Source: an uncultured Lysobacteraceae bacterium (GTDB lineage Bacteria > Pseudomonadota > Gammaproteobacteria > Xanthomonadales > Rhodanobacteraceae). From it: a stretch of DNA of 12,877 bases. Both the position numbers and the translations under genes were made by a program. This document shows, piece by piece, positions 1 to 6,787 of this stretch. How positions within the stretch are numbered: position 1 is the stretch's first letter; each line of letters opens with the position of its first letter. The notes beneath the pieces are model-generated. The model searched no databases, was not told the origin of the DNA, and was given only the letters and a program-made list of their open reading frames with translations. The DNA lies in NCBI GenBank assembly GCA_946480705.1, contig CAMLLF010000030.1, positions 1 through 12,877 of the forward strand. Reading direction: 5' to 3'.

Positions 1-5
1 CGGCC

Positions 6-704
6 ATGAGCGGATTCTGGTGTGTCGTACCGGCCGCGGGCCGCGGCCGCCGCTTCGGCGGCGACGTGCCCAAGCAGTATCTGCGTCTCAACGACAAGCC
101 GCTGCTGCTGCATACGCTCGAACGGCTCGCGGCGCATCCGCGCATCGCCGGGCTCATGCTCGTCGTTGCGGCCGACGATGCGAGCTGGGTGCAGGGAATC
201 GTCGAAGTGCTCGGCAAGCCGCTGCTGCGCGCGACCGGCGGCGCGGAGCGCGCCGATTCGGTGCTGGCCGGATTGCGCGCGCTGCCGGCGTCGGTCGCCG
301 CCGGCGATGCCGTGCTCGTGCACGATGCGGCACGACCCTGCATCGACGCGACGGACATCACGCGCCTGATCGATACGGCTGCATCCGCCGGCGGCGGGCT
401 GCTCGCCGCGCCGCTGCGGGACACGCTCAAGCGCGCCGGCGACGATGGCCGCGTCGTCGCGACCGAGCCGCGCGAAGCGCGCTGGCGTGCGCTGACACCG
501 CAGATCTTTCCGCGTGCGGCGCTCGAAGCGGCGCTCGCAGCGGCCGCAGCCGACGGCATCGCGATCACCGACGAGGCCATGGCGATGGAGCGTGCCGGCC
601 ATGCGCCGCTGCTCGTCGAAGGCCGCGAAGACAATATCAAGGTGACGACGCCCGCGGACCTCGCGCTGGCGGAGTTCCTGTTGAAGCGACCCCAATTACC
701 GTAG
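6..704 (+). CDS. ispD: 2-C-methyl-D-erythritol 4-phosphate cytidylyltransferase
   Basis: Cytosolic enzyme of the MEP isoprenoid pathway that joins CTP and 2-C-methyl-D-erythritol 4-phosphate to give CDP-ME. The 232 residues match the usual family length. Visible signatures are the N-terminal nucleotide-binding loop [10 protein letters not shown] (residues 9-18) followed by PKQYL, the VLVHDAARP motif near the middle, and a C-terminal [14 protein letters not shown] segment typical of the family. The ATG at 6 sits at the window edge and could overlap an upstream stop (TGA at 7-9), which would fit the common ftsB-ispD arrangement, but the upstream gene is not visible. The TAG stop (702-704) lies inside the foot of a long palindrome, so the last residues may have been shaped by that element. 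ispF follows downstream as the next-but-one pathway step. Confidence 0.97.
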   Translation: MSGFWCVVPAAGRGRRFGGDVPKQYLRLNDKPLLLHTLERLAAHPRIAGLMLVVAADDASWVQGIVEVLGKPLLRATGGAERADSVLAGLRALPASVAAGDAVLVHDAARPCIDATDITRLIDTAASAGGGLLAAPLRDTLKRAGDDGRVVATEPREARWRALTPQIFPRAALEAALAAAAADGIAITDEAMAMERAGHAPLLVEGREDNIKVTTPADLALAEFLLKRPQLP

Positions 705-766
705 GTCGCCGCAAGCCGCAGGCGCACCTCGATGTCGAGGTGCGCCTGCGGCTTACGGCGACCTGC
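701..766. repeat. Long near-perfect palindrome, REP/SMAG-like candidate
   Basis: Two 32-nt arms (701-732 and 735-766) flank a 2-nt centre (TG, 733-734). The inner 30 pairs are complementary except for one mismatch, C712 against A755; the outer pairs add a T702-G765 wobble and G701-C766. The left foot begins with GTAG (701-704), the tetranucleotide that marks REP-type and SMAG elements mobilised by REP-associated tyrosine transposases. It fills nearly all of the 79-nt ispD-ispF gap and ends 17 nt before the ispF ATG at 784. No T-tract follows, so it is not a standard intrinsic terminator. As RNA it would form a very stable hairpin between two cistrons. The REP assignment is inference; the palindrome is seen directly. 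Confidence 0.85.
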
Positions 767-783
767 CGGATTCTGGAAATCGG

Positions 784-1269
784 ATGACCATGCGAATTGG
801 ACAAGGCTTCGACGTACATGCATTCGGGCCGGGCGACCATGTCGTGCTCGGCGGCGTGGCGATTCCGCACACGCGCGGGGTCGTGGCGCATTCGGACGGC
901 GACGTCGTGATTCATGCGCTCTGCGATGCGCTGCTCGGCGCGCTCGCGCTCGGCGACATCGGCAAGCATTTTCCGCCGAGCGACGAGCGCTGGCGCGGCG
1001 CCGACAGCCGCGTGTTCCTGCGCCACTGCCGCGAGCTGCTGCGCGAGCGCGGCTATGCGCTCGGCAACGCCGACGTGACCGTGATCGCCGAGCGGCCGAA
1101 GGTCGGGCCGCATGCGCAGTCGATGCGCGAGCGCCTCGCCGAGGACCTCGGCTGCGGCGTCGACGCGATCAGCATCAAGGCGACGACGAGCGAGCAGCTG
1201 GGATTCACCGGCCGCGGCGAAGGCATCGCGGCGATGGCGGTCGCGCTTGTCGTGCGGAGCCCGGCATGA
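784..1269 (+). CDS. ispF: 2-C-methyl-D-erythritol 2,4-cyclodiphosphate synthase
   Basis: Cyclises CDP-ME 2-phosphate to ME-2,4-cyclodiphosphate with loss of CMP in the MEP pathway; the family is a zinc-dependent homotrimer. Numbered from the second ATG (790), the zinc ligands fall at D8, H10 and H42 (GFDVH and AHSDGD), exactly as in E. coli IspF, and the protein is 159 residues, also the E. coli length. The C-terminal half carries ERPKVGPH and the signature [16 protein letters not shown]. Two in-frame ATGs are possible, 784 and 790. GGAAA at 775-779 lies 4 nt before the first and 10 nt before the second; homology favours 790 slightly, and 784 is given as the longer form. The 3' end overlaps truD by ATGA, implying translational coupling. 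Confidence 0.96.
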   Translation: MTMRIGQGFDVHAFGPGDHVVLGGVAIPHTRGVVAHSDGDVVIHALCDALLGALALGDIGKHFPPSDERWRGADSRVFLRHCRELLRERGYALGNADVTVIAERPKVGPHAQSMRERLAEDLGCGVDAISIKATTSEQLGFTGRGEGIAAMAVALVVRSPA

Positions 1270-2303
1270 GCGAGCTTCCGTTCGCGTTCGGCGGACCGCC
1301 GCTGCGCGCGCGGCTGCGCGCGCAGCCCGAGGACTTCTTCGTCGACGAGGATCTCGGCTTCGCGCCGGACGGTGCCGGCGAGCATGTGTTCGTGCGCGTG
1401 GAGAAGCGCGGCGCGAACACCGATTGGGTCGCGCGGCAGATCGCGCGTTTCGTCGGCGTCGCGCCCGAGGCCGTGAGTTATGCCGGACTCAAGGATCGCC
1501 ACGCGGTCACGCGCCAGACGTTTTCGGTCGCCGTGCCGGTCAAGCGCGAGCTCGCCTGGGAAACGCTGAGCGGCGATGACTTCCGTGTGCTCGACGCGCA
1601 GCGCCACGGCCGCAAGCTCAAGCGCGGCGCGCTCAAGCGCAACCGTTTCCGCATCGTGCTGCGCGACGTGCAGGGCGATCGCACCGGGGCCGAGGCGCGG
1701 CTCGCGGCGATCTTCGCGCGCGGCGTACCGAACTACTTCGGCGAACAGCGCTTCGGCCGCGACGGCGACAACGTCGCGCGCGCGCAGGCCATGTTCGACG
1801 GCCGCCGCGTGTCGCGGCACGAGCGCAGCCTGCTGCTGTCCGCGGCACGTTCGCAGGTGTTCAACGAGGTGCTCGCCGCACGCGTGCGGCGCGGCGACTG
1901 GGACCGAGCGCTGCCCGGCGACGTCTGGATGCTCGACGGCAGCCATAGCATCTTCGGCCCCGAAGCGGCGACGCCCGAACTCGCCGGGCGGCTCGCGCGC
2001 GGCGACATCCATCCGACCGGTCCGCTCTGGGGCGCGGGTCCGCTGCGCTCGGCCGATGCCGTTGCCGTACTGGAGCGCGACGCCGCCTCGGCGCACGGCG
2101 ATCTCGCGCGCGGGCTCGAAGCCGCCGGGCTCGCTCAGGAACGGCGCAGCCTGCGCCTGGTCGCGCAAGAGCCGGGCTTTGCCTGGGACGGCGATGCGCT
2201 CGTCGTCTCGTTCGCGCTGCCGGCCGGCAGCTACGCGACCACGCTGCTGCGCGAGGTGGCCGATTCCGGCACTGCCGACGCGGCCGAACCGGTGCAAGAA
2301 TAG
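1266..2303 (+). CDS. truD: tRNA pseudouridine(13) synthase TruD
   Basis: Isomerises uridine 13 to pseudouridine in tRNA. The 345-residue protein shows the TruD signature [17 protein letters not shown], with the catalytic aspartate at D77 (D80 in E. coli). A second conserved block, [15 protein letters not shown], follows in the first half, and a TRUD insertion domain lies between it and the C-terminal LLREV region. The ATG at 1266 overlaps the ispF stop by 4 nt (ATGA). An open frame runs upstream to about 732, but that part is arginine-rich and lies inside ispF, so 1266 is the real start. Likely co-transcribed with ispD-ispF, an arrangement common in gammaproteobacteria. No terminator with a T-tract follows. 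Confidence 0.97.
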   Translation: MSELPFAFGGPPLRARLRAQPEDFFVDEDLGFAPDGAGEHVFVRVEKRGANTDWVARQIARFVGVAPEAVSYAGLKDRHAVTRQTFSVAVPVKRELAWETLSGDDFRVLDAQRHGRKLKRGALKRNRFRIVLRDVQGDRTGAEARLAAIFARGVPNYFGEQRFGRDGDNVARAQAMFDGRRVSRHERSLLLSAARSQVFNEVLAARVRRGDWDRALPGDVWMLDGSHSIFGPEAATPELAGRLARGDIHPTGPLWGAGPLRSADAVAVLERDAASAHGDLARGLEAAGLAQERRSLRLVAQEPGFAWDGDALVVSFALPAGSYATTLLREVADSGTADAAEPVQE

Positions 2304-2353
2304 TCGCCAGCCGCGGCCGCTGTAGCGGAAATCGCGAGTTGGGCGCAGCCCGC

Positions 2354-2381
2354 TTCCGTGCCGTAAGACGCTTCCTATACT
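2354..2381 (+). promoter_or_regulatory. Candidate sigma70-type promoter for the small lipoprotein gene
   Basis: A good -10 hexamer, TATACT (2376-2381), has five of six matches to TATAAT. The best -35 match is only TTCCGT (2354-2359) with a 16-nt spacer. The predicted start near 2388 would give a leader of about 50 nt. The AT-rich -10 stands out in this GC-rich gap, but the -35 is weak, so this is inference from sequence. Confidence 0.4.
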
Positions 2382-2393
2382 GGGTTCCACACG

Positions 2394-2411
2394 GCGCCGA
2401 TACCTCGGCGC
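2394..2411 (+). other. 7-bp leader hairpin before the lipoprotein gene
   Basis: GCGCCGA (2394-2400) pairs fully with TCGGCGC (2405-2411) around a TACC loop. If transcription starts near 2388, this stem-loop would lie almost at the 5' end of the mRNA, where such hairpins often protect against 5'-end-dependent decay. The Shine-Dalgarno sequence (2427-2432) stays outside the stem. The role is inferred. Confidence 0.4.
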
Positions 2412-2438
2412 GCCAACCAGTAACGCGAGGAGATCGTC

Positions 2439-2660
2439 ATGAACAGAACCCTTTTCGTAAGCGCCGCCATCGCCGTCGCCGGCCTGGCGCTCGGCGGTTG
2501 CGCGAGCACCGGCGGCGGCTCGAACAAGACGAGCTACGACTATCAGGTCGACCAGGAAAAGATCGTCTCGGTCAACAAGTGGGCCAACGATCGCGGCTAC
2601 AGCGTCACCTGGGTGAACCTGCCCCGCAAGGGCCGCAAGGAAGACGACAAGAAAGACTGA
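2439..2660 (+). CDS. Small lipoprotein of unknown function
   Basis: A 73-residue protein I cannot assign to a named family. Residues 1-20 form a lipoprotein signal peptide with a short basic start and a hydrophobic core, ending in the lipobox LGGC; C21 is the predicted lipidated residue. The next residue is alanine rather than aspartate, which by the Lol sorting rule suggests the outer membrane. The mature part is about 53 residues, with a SYDYQVDQEKIVSVNKWAND segment, a short aromatic WVNLPRK stretch and a very charged lysine-rich tail (RKEDDKKD). GAGGAG (2427-2432) lies 6 nt before the ATG and supports the start strongly. It stands 135 nt after truD with a promoter-like sequence, so it is probably a separate transcript. 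It converges on the Smr gene. Confidence 0.85.
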   Translation: MNRTLFVSAAIAVAGLALGGCASTGGGSNKTSYDYQVDQEKIVSVNKWANDRGYSVTWVNLPRKGRKEDDKKD

Positions 2661-2693
2661 GCGCGACGCCGTCCGGCGACGCCGGCGGCATCG

Positions 2694-2712
2694 CGCGGTC
2701 GGTTCGACCGCG
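2694..2712. terminator. Hairpin between convergent lipoprotein and Smr genes
   Basis: CGCGGTCG (2694-2701) pairs perfectly with CGACCGCG (2705-2712) around a GTT loop. It sits in the 76-nt gap between two convergent genes, where a bidirectional terminator would be expected. There is no T-tract on either strand, so intrinsic termination is doubtful. Confidence 0.3.
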
Positions 2713-2736
2713 ACCGCCGTTCCCGGCCGTCGGCCG

Positions 2737-3294
2737 CTATTTCTTGTGTTTCAGCAGGACCAGCGCCGCTCCCGTGCCGCCCTGTTCGGCGCGGGCCGAT
2801 GCGAACGCGACGACGTCGTCGCGCTGCCGCAGCATCCGGTCGACGAGGCGCTTGATCACCGGGCCCGCCGCGCGCGAGCGCAGACCCTTGCCGTGAATCA
2901 GCTTGACGCACTGCAGCCCGCGCTGATGCGCCTCGGCGAGAAAACCCGTTATCGCCGTGCGCGCCACTTCGGCCGTCATCTGGTGCAGGTCGATCTCGTC
3001 CTGCACGCTGTAGCTGCCGCGCTTTAGCCGCTTGAGCACGTCGGGCCGATAGCCGTCGCGCAGGTAGCTCAGTTCCTCGCCGACTTCGATTTCGGCCGGG
3101 TCGATCCGCATGGTCAGAAGTTCGTCGAGCACGCGCGCTTCGTCGAGTTCGAACTGGCGCGGCTCGGGTGCCGGCCGCGGCGTTTCCCGCGCGGGCTCGG
3201 CAGGAACGTGACGGCGCACCGGACCTATCGCTTCCTCGAACAGCGCGCGGTCGGCGTCGCTGACGAGCGGAGACAGGCGAGGGCGTTTGCGCAT
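2737..3294 (-). CDS. Smr-domain (MutS2 C-terminal type) putative endonuclease
   Basis: A 185-residue protein with a variable, proline-rich N-terminal half (about residues 30-50) and a C-terminal Smr domain from about residue 100. Domain landmarks are IDLHQMT (101-107), LIHGKG (132-137), VVAFASA (161-167) and GGTGAALVLL (172-181). Smr domains are nucleases; in E. coli SmrB the DLH motif is needed to cut mRNA at collided ribosomes. Here the DLH triad (102-104) is kept but the usual following glycine is Q105. The region before the domain (YLRDGYRPDVLKRLKRG) is typical of stand-alone Smr proteins. An AAGGAAG stretch (complement of 3305-3311) lies 10 nt before the ATG. It is transcribed away from surE. 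A role in mRNA cleavage or ribosome rescue is inferred from the family; a DNA role is also possible. Confidence 0.92.
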   Translation of the reverse strand: MRKRPRLSPLVSDADRALFEEAIGPVRRHVPAEPARETPRPAPEPRQFELDEARVLDELLTMRIDPAEIEVGEELSYLRDGYRPDVLKRLKRGSYSVQDEIDLHQMTAEVARTAITGFLAEAHQRGLQCVKLIHGKGLRSRAAGPVIKRLVDRMLRQRDDVVAFASARAEQGGTGAALVLLKHKK

Positions 3295-3410
3295 GGCAGG
3301 CAGGCTTCCTTCGTGCCGACAGCAGCACGGCCGCCGCCACCTTACGTCATCGGCAGGTCGCAGCGCAGCGAATCCGCTAAACTTTCCGCCTGTTTCCGCG
3401 GATCTACGGC
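3295..3410. promoter_or_regulatory. Divergent promoter region between Smr gene and surE
   Basis: This 116-nt gap must hold promoters for the Smr gene (minus) and for the surE cluster (plus). The only clear candidate is a -10-like TAAACT (3378-3383, four of six matches), 27 nt before the surE ATG, in a locally AT-richer patch. I see no convincing -35 box. No operator-like palindrome was seen. Confidence 0.35.
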
Positions 3411-4187
3411 ATGCGAGTTCTGGTTTCCAACGACGACGGCGTCGACGCGCCGGGCATACGCGTACTGGCCGAGCGTCTGGCCGTCGTCGGCAGCGTCACC
3501 GTCGTCGCGCCCGACCGCGACCGCTCCGGCGCCAGCAACTCGCTGACGCTCGATCAACCCATCCGCGTCAGCCGCATGGACGACGGCCGCTACCGCGTCG
3601 CCGGCACGCCGACCGACTGCGTTCACCTCGCGCTCGCCGGCCTGCTCGATTTCCAGCCCGACATCGTGGTCTCCGGCATCAACAACGCGCCGAACCTCGG
3701 CGACGACGTCATCTATTCCGGCACCGTCTCGGCCGCCATGGAAGGCCGTTTTCTCGGACTTCCGGCCATCGCCGTGTCGCTGGTCTGTCACAACCATGAG
3801 GCCAAGCACTACGAAACCGCGGCGCAGGCGGCCCTCGTGCTGATGCAGCGGCTGCTCGTCGATCCGCTGCCGGCCGACACGATACTCAACGTCAATGTGC
3901 CCGACCGGCCCTGGAACGAGATTCGTGGCTTCGCCGTGACGCGGCTCGGCCGGCGCCACCGTTCCGCGCCGTGCATACGCGAGCGCGACCCGCGCGGCCG
4001 TCCGATCTACTGGATAGGCCCGGCCGGCGAGGCCGAGGACGACGGTCCCGGCACCGACTTCCACGCCGTGCGCGAAGGCTCGATCTCGATCACGCCGATC
4101 CAGGTCGACTTGACGCGCTACCAGGCGCTGGAAAAAGTCGCCGGCTGGGTCACGAGCCTGCCGCATCCCGCGCAAGGCACCGCATGA
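3411..4187 (+). CDS. surE: 5'/3'-nucleotidase SurE
   Basis: Metal-dependent nucleoside monophosphate phosphatase (also exopolyphosphatase in some species), classically tied to stationary-phase survival. The 258-residue protein has the family's metal site: D8 and D9 in SNDDG, S39 in [10 protein letters not shown], and N91 in [13 protein letters not shown]. The substrate-loop segment [12 protein letters not shown] follows at 101-112. The start at 3411 gives the canonical [11 protein letters not shown]-terminus; no strong Shine-Dalgarno is visible before it. It is first in a plus-strand run surE-pcm-yqaA-nlpD-rpoS and overlaps pcm by ATGA, as in many gammaproteobacteria. Length and motifs are normal. 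Confidence 0.97.
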   Translation: MRVLVSNDDGVDAPGIRVLAERLAVVGSVTVVAPDRDRSGASNSLTLDQPIRVSRMDDGRYRVAGTPTDCVHLALAGLLDFQPDIVVSGINNAPNLGDDVIYSGTVSAAMEGRFLGLPAIAVSLVCHNHEAKHYETAAQAALVLMQRLLVDPLPADTILNVNVPDRPWNEIRGFAVTRLGRRHRSAPCIRERDPRGRPIYWIGPAGEAEDDGPGTDFHAVREGSISITPIQVDLTRYQALEKVAGWVTSLPHPAQGTA

Positions 4188-4861
4188 GCGCGTATTCGCG
4201 CCTGACGCCGGAAGCGCGCGGCCTCGGCATGACTTCGCAGCGCGCACGAGACCGGCTGATCGAACGCCTGCAGGCCGACGGCATCCGCGACCGCCGCGTG
4301 CTCGACGTCATGCGCGAACTGCCGCGTCACCTGTTCGTCGAGGAAGCGCTCGCCACGCGCGCCTACGAGGACACCGCGCTGCCGATCGGCCAGGGCCAGA
4401 CGATTTCGCAGCCCTGGGTCGTCGCGCGCATGAGCGAGGCGCTGCTCGAGTTCGGCCGGCCGCAGCGCGTGCTCGAGATCGGCACGGGTTCGGGCTATCA
4501 GGCCGCCGTGCTGGCCGGGCTCGTCGACCAGGTCTACACGGTCGAGCGCATCGAAGAACTGCTGCGCAATGCGCGCCGGCGCTTCCGCAAGCTCGGCATC
4601 GCGGACGTGCGCTCCAAGCACGATGACGGCCGTCTCGGCTGGCCCGAGGAAGCGCCGTTCGACGGCATCGTGCTGACCGCCGCCGGCGCCGACCTCGAAG
4701 CCGCGCTGCTCGATCAGCTGTCGCCGGACGGCGTGCTCGTCGCGCCGGTCGGTCCGGCCGGACGGCAGGAACTCGTGCGCGTGCGCCGCGACGGCGAACA
4801 CCGCCTACGAGAGGTACTGTGCAAGGTCAGCTTCGTGCCGCTCTTGGGCGGCGTACTTTGA
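4184..4861 (+). CDS. pcm: Protein-L-isoaspartate O-methyltransferase
   Basis: Uses S-adenosylmethionine to methylate L-isoaspartyl residues in aged proteins, starting their repair. The 225-residue protein has the PCMT core: [12 protein letters not shown] before the SAM-binding motif [11 protein letters not shown], then VYTVERI and the DGIVLTAA block. The start at 4184 overlaps the surE stop (ATGA) and yields an N-terminus ending [13 protein letters not shown], which resembles Xanthomonas Pcm; a shorter form could begin at the ATG at 4229. The upstream open frame inside surE is arginine-rich and is not coding. The coupling with surE and linkage to nlpD-rpoS fit a stress-survival role. Confidence 0.96.
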   Translation: MSAYSRLTPEARGLGMTSQRARDRLIERLQADGIRDRRVLDVMRELPRHLFVEEALATRAYEDTALPIGQGQTISQPWVVARMSEALLEFGRPQRVLEIGTGSGYQAAVLAGLVDQVYTVERIEELLRNARRRFRKLGIADVRSKHDDGRLGWPEEAPFDGIVLTAAGADLEAALLDQLSPDGVLVAPVGPAGRQELVRVRRDGEHRLREVLCKVSFVPLLGGVL

Positions 4862-4904
4862 TGCCGCGCCGCGCAGCCGGCGCATTCCAGGGATGGACCT
4901 TCGC

Positions 4905-5510
4905 ATGAGACTGTTCAAGCCGCTCTACGAAAAGGCGCTGGTCTGGGCCGCGCATCCGCAGGCCGAGCGGCTGCTCGCCGGGCTCAGCTTCATCGAAGCC
5001 ATCATCTTTCCGGTCATGCCCGAGGTCATGCTCGCGCCGATGACGCTCGCGCGGCCGAGCCACTGGTTTCGCTACGCGACCGTGAGCCTCGTGTTTTCGC
5101 TGATCGGCGCGGTCGCCGGCTATGCGCTCGGACACTTCGCGTTCGAGGCCTTGCGTCCGCTGTTCGACGCGCTCGGCTGGCTGCCGGCGATCGACGCGAT
5201 GGTCCTGAAACTGCGCACCGAAGTCGCCGGCAATGCCTGGGCCGCGTTCGTCATGCTCGTACTCGCCGGGTTCATTCCGGTTCCGCTAAAAATCTTCACG
5301 TGGGCTTCGGGCATCGTCGGCATACCGATGATCGCGTTCATTCCGGGCATGATCGTCGGCCGCGGCAAGCGCGTGTACGCGGTCACCGGCGCGATCCGTC
5401 TGGGTGGGCCGAAGGCCGAGGCGCTGTTGCACAAGTATGTCGAGTGGCTGGGCTGGCTCGTCGTCGCGCTGCTCGTCGGCGTCGTCGTCTGGCTCAAGCT
5501 GCGGACCTGA
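4905..5510 (+). CDS. YqaA-family inner membrane protein (DedA/VTT superfamily)
   Basis: A 201-residue integral membrane protein. Hydrophobic segments lie at about 28-48, 55-77, 112-128, 133-151 and 182-198. The block EAIIFPVMPEVMLAPM (31-46) and the later FIPVPLKIFTWASGI (123-137) resemble the re-entrant, proline-containing motifs of the DedA/SNARE-associated (VTT) superfamily, whose members include lipid carrier flippases; the substrate of YqaA itself is not known to me. Two starts are possible: ATG 4893 and ATG 4905. The second gives MRLFKPLYEKA, which matches relatives, and leaves the AGGGATGGA stretch upstream as ribosome-binding site. It lies between pcm and nlpD in the rpoS cluster, and its stop overlaps the nlpD Shine-Dalgarno sequence. 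Confidence 0.88.
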   Translation: MRLFKPLYEKALVWAAHPQAERLLAGLSFIEAIIFPVMPEVMLAPMTLARPSHWFRYATVSLVFSLIGAVAGYALGHFAFEALRPLFDALGWLPAIDAMVLKLRTEVAGNAWAAFVMLVLAGFIPVPLKIFTWASGIVGIPMIAFIPGMIVGRGKRVYAVTGAIRLGGPKAEALLHKYVEWLGWLVVALLVGVVVWLKLRT

Positions 5511-5516
5511 GGAAGG
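5510..5516 (+). promoter_or_regulatory. Shine-Dalgarno site fixing the nlpD start
   Basis: AGGAAGG begins on the last base of the yqaA stop codon and lies 7 nt before the ATG at 5524. It selects that ATG over the longer open frame running back into yqaA, and places a signal peptide at the N-terminus. Confidence 0.7.
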
Positions 5517-5523
5517 GCAGTCG

Positions 5524-6627
5524 ATGCGACGCGAGCATTCCTGGACGACGAACGCGAGGGCCGCGGCCGGCACGCTGCTGGCGCTGCTGCTGAGCGCCTG
5601 CGCGAGCACGCCGCCGGCACCGGTCGAAGAAATAGCGCTCGATGACCGGCCGCGACCCGTAGTACCGCCGCCGCGCGAGGTGCGCGAGCGCGCGCCGATC
5701 GCGACGCACCGGGTCGGCGCCGGCGACACGCTCTATTCGATCGCGTTCAAGAACGGCATGGACTACCGCGAACTCGCGCGCATCAACCGCATCGAGTCGC
5801 CGTTCCGCATCTTCGTTGGCCAGGAGCTGAAGCTGGCCGATCCGCCGTCGGCCGAAGGCGTCGCCGTGACCGCCGTGCCGGCGGGCAACGACACGACGAC
5901 GATCACGTCGCTTCCCGAAGAGCCGCGCCGCGTCGCCGCCGTTCCGTCGCCTGCGTCGACTCCGCCGCCGAATACGCGCGTCGATCCGCGCGCCGTGCGC
6001 ACGGCCACGCCGCCCAGCAACGAGCGCATTGCGACGACGGCACCGCCGCCGGTCGCGAAGCCGCCGCCGAATTCCGCCGCTGCGGCGACGGCACCGGTGC
6101 CCACACCGGCGATCGCCGCCGTTCCGGCGCCGCCGCCGGTCTCGGCTGCGCCGCCGCCCGATCCGGTCGCCGTGCCGCCGAAGGCCGGTGCGCTCGCGCC
6201 CGGTGCGAACACCACGGCCGCGACCGCGCCGGGACCGGCGACGCCGGTGCTCAACAGCGGCGGCATCAGCTGGCGCTGGCCGGCCGGCGGCAAGGTCGTC
6301 GGTACGTTCGTCTCGGGCGACCAGACGCGCCAGGGCGTCGACATCGCCGGCAGCGCCGGCGCCAATGTCGCGGCCGCCGCCGACGGCACCGTCGTCTACA
6401 GCGGCAACGGCCTGCTCGGTTACGGCGAACTCGTCATCGTCAAGCACTCGGCCTCGTTCCTGTCCGCCTACGGTCACAACCGCAAGCGGCTCGTGAAGGA
6501 AGGCGAAACCGTCAAGGCGGGCCAGGTCATCGCCGAGATGGGTGGTTCCAATCGGGAAATGTTGCATTTTGAAATACGGCGCAACGGAAAGCCGGTGAAC
6601 CCGCTGGAGTACCTGCCGGCGCGGTAG
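5524..6627 (+). CDS. nlpD: LysM/LytM-domain lipoprotein NlpD, amidase activator
   Basis: Predicted outer-membrane lipoprotein that in E. coli activates the cell-wall amidase AmiC during septum splitting. The 367-residue protein has a signal peptide ending in LLSAC (lipidated C26, followed by alanine), a LysM peptidoglycan-binding domain at about 62-105 (THRVGAGDTLYSIAF), a long proline/alanine-rich linker at about 107-245, and a C-terminal LytM (M23-like) domain at about 247-367. The LytM metal site is degenerate: the first histidine of the HxGxD motif is R269 (RQGVD), and the usual HLH is MLH (L347-H348). This matches NlpD-type activators that bind but do not cut peptidoglycan. In E. coli the main rpoS promoter lies inside nlpD; the same could hold here but I cannot point to it. 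Confidence 0.94.
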   Translation: MRREHSWTTNARAAAGTLLALLLSACASTPPAPVEEIALDDRPRPVVPPPREVRERAPIATHRVGAGDTLYSIAFKNGMDYRELARINRIESPFRIFVGQELKLADPPSAEGVAVTAVPAGNDTTTITSLPEEPRRVAAVPSPASTPPPNTRVDPRAVRTATPPSNERIATTAPPPVAKPPPNSAAAATAPVPTPAIAAVPAPPPVSAAPPPDPVAVPPKAGALAPGANTTAATAPGPATPVLNSGGISWRWPAGGKVVGTFVSGDQTRQGVDIAGSAGANVAAAADGTVVYSGNGLLGYGELVIVKHSASFLSAYGHNRKRLVKEGETVKAGQVIAEMGGSNREMLHFEIRRNGKPVNPLEYLPAR

Positions 6628-6631
6628 GGCA

Positions 6632-6674
6632 GGAAAAGAGCCGGGAAAAGAGTTGAAGAGGAGTGAGGAAAGAG
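6632..6674 (+). repeat. Short purine-rich tandem repeat downstream of nlpD
   Basis: GGAAAAGAG occurs at 6632-6640 and 6644-6652 (12-nt period), with a shortened copy GGAAAGAG at 6667-6674. GAGT recurs at 6650, 6661 and 6672, an exact 11-nt spacing. The stretch is almost all purine on the plus strand, unlike the GC-rich coding sequence around it. Its 3' part is the left arm of the stem-loop at 6650-6724. Confidence 0.7.
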
Positions 6675-6724
6675 TGCAAGCGCCGCTGCGACGCACCCCG
6701 CTTTTTTCTCACTCCTCTTCACTC
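6650..6724 (+). repeat. Large stem-loop with polypurine/polypyrimidine arms
   Basis: The left arm (6655-6674, starting GAAGAGGAGTGAG) pairs with the right arm (6701-6720, ending CTCACTCCTCTTC): 20 pairs, of which 18 are Watson-Crick and two G-U (6672/6703, 6668/6707). Past a bulged T6654, a further four pairs join GAGT (6650-6653) to ACTC (6721-6724). The loop is 26 nt (6675-6700). A T6 run (6702-6707) lies inside the right arm rather than after the stem, so it is a poor intrinsic terminator. It occupies about half of the 160-nt nlpD-rpoS gap and would be transcribed into the rpoS leader if transcription begins upstream. Similar purine-rich stem-loops may recur elsewhere in this genome. Confidence 0.75.
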
Positions 6725-6775
6725 GCTACTCGCCAACCGCCACCGGCCCTTCGGGCGACCTGACGCCCCTCGGAG

Positions 6776-6781
6776 TATGCT
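6776..6781 (+). promoter_or_regulatory. -10-like hexamer just upstream of rpoS
   Basis: TATGCT (6776-6781) has four matches to TATAAT and ends 6 nt before the rpoS ATG at 6788. If used, transcription would start on or next to the start codon and give a leaderless message. No -35 box is seen at the proper distance, so this is weak. Confidence 0.2.
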
Positions 6782-6787
6782 GACGCA

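Noticed and set aside
1..9. End of an ftsB gene overlapping the ispD start
   Set aside because: A TGA at 7-9 fits the common ftsB-ispD order, but only two codons would be visible, too few to support a feature.
732..1265. Upstream extension of the truD frame through ispF
   Set aside because: Arginine-rich, no homology, and overlaps the palindrome and ispF; the ATGA overlap at 1266 gives a standard TruD N-terminus.
1053..2390. 445-codon open frame on the minus strand opposite ispF and truD
   Set aside because: Arginine/alanine-rich with no recognisable domain, and wholly opposite two clear genes; long antisense frames are expected at this GC content.
3342..4247. 301-codon minus-strand open frame opposite surE
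   Set aside because: No conserved motif and complete overlap with surE, whose catalytic residues are all intact.
5494..5523. nlpD start upstream of 5524 (the frame is open back to 5404)
   Set aside because: The upstream part lies in yqaA and lacks a signal peptide; the Shine-Dalgarno site at 5510-5516 and the lipobox fix the start at 5524.
5494..6696. 400-codon minus-strand open frame opposite nlpD
   Set aside because: Dominated by arginine runs produced by the proline/alanine linker of nlpD on the other strand.
6746..6756. GCCCTTCGGGC hairpin before rpoS as a terminator
   Set aside because: Only four base pairs and no T-tract; not distinguishable from background at this GC content.
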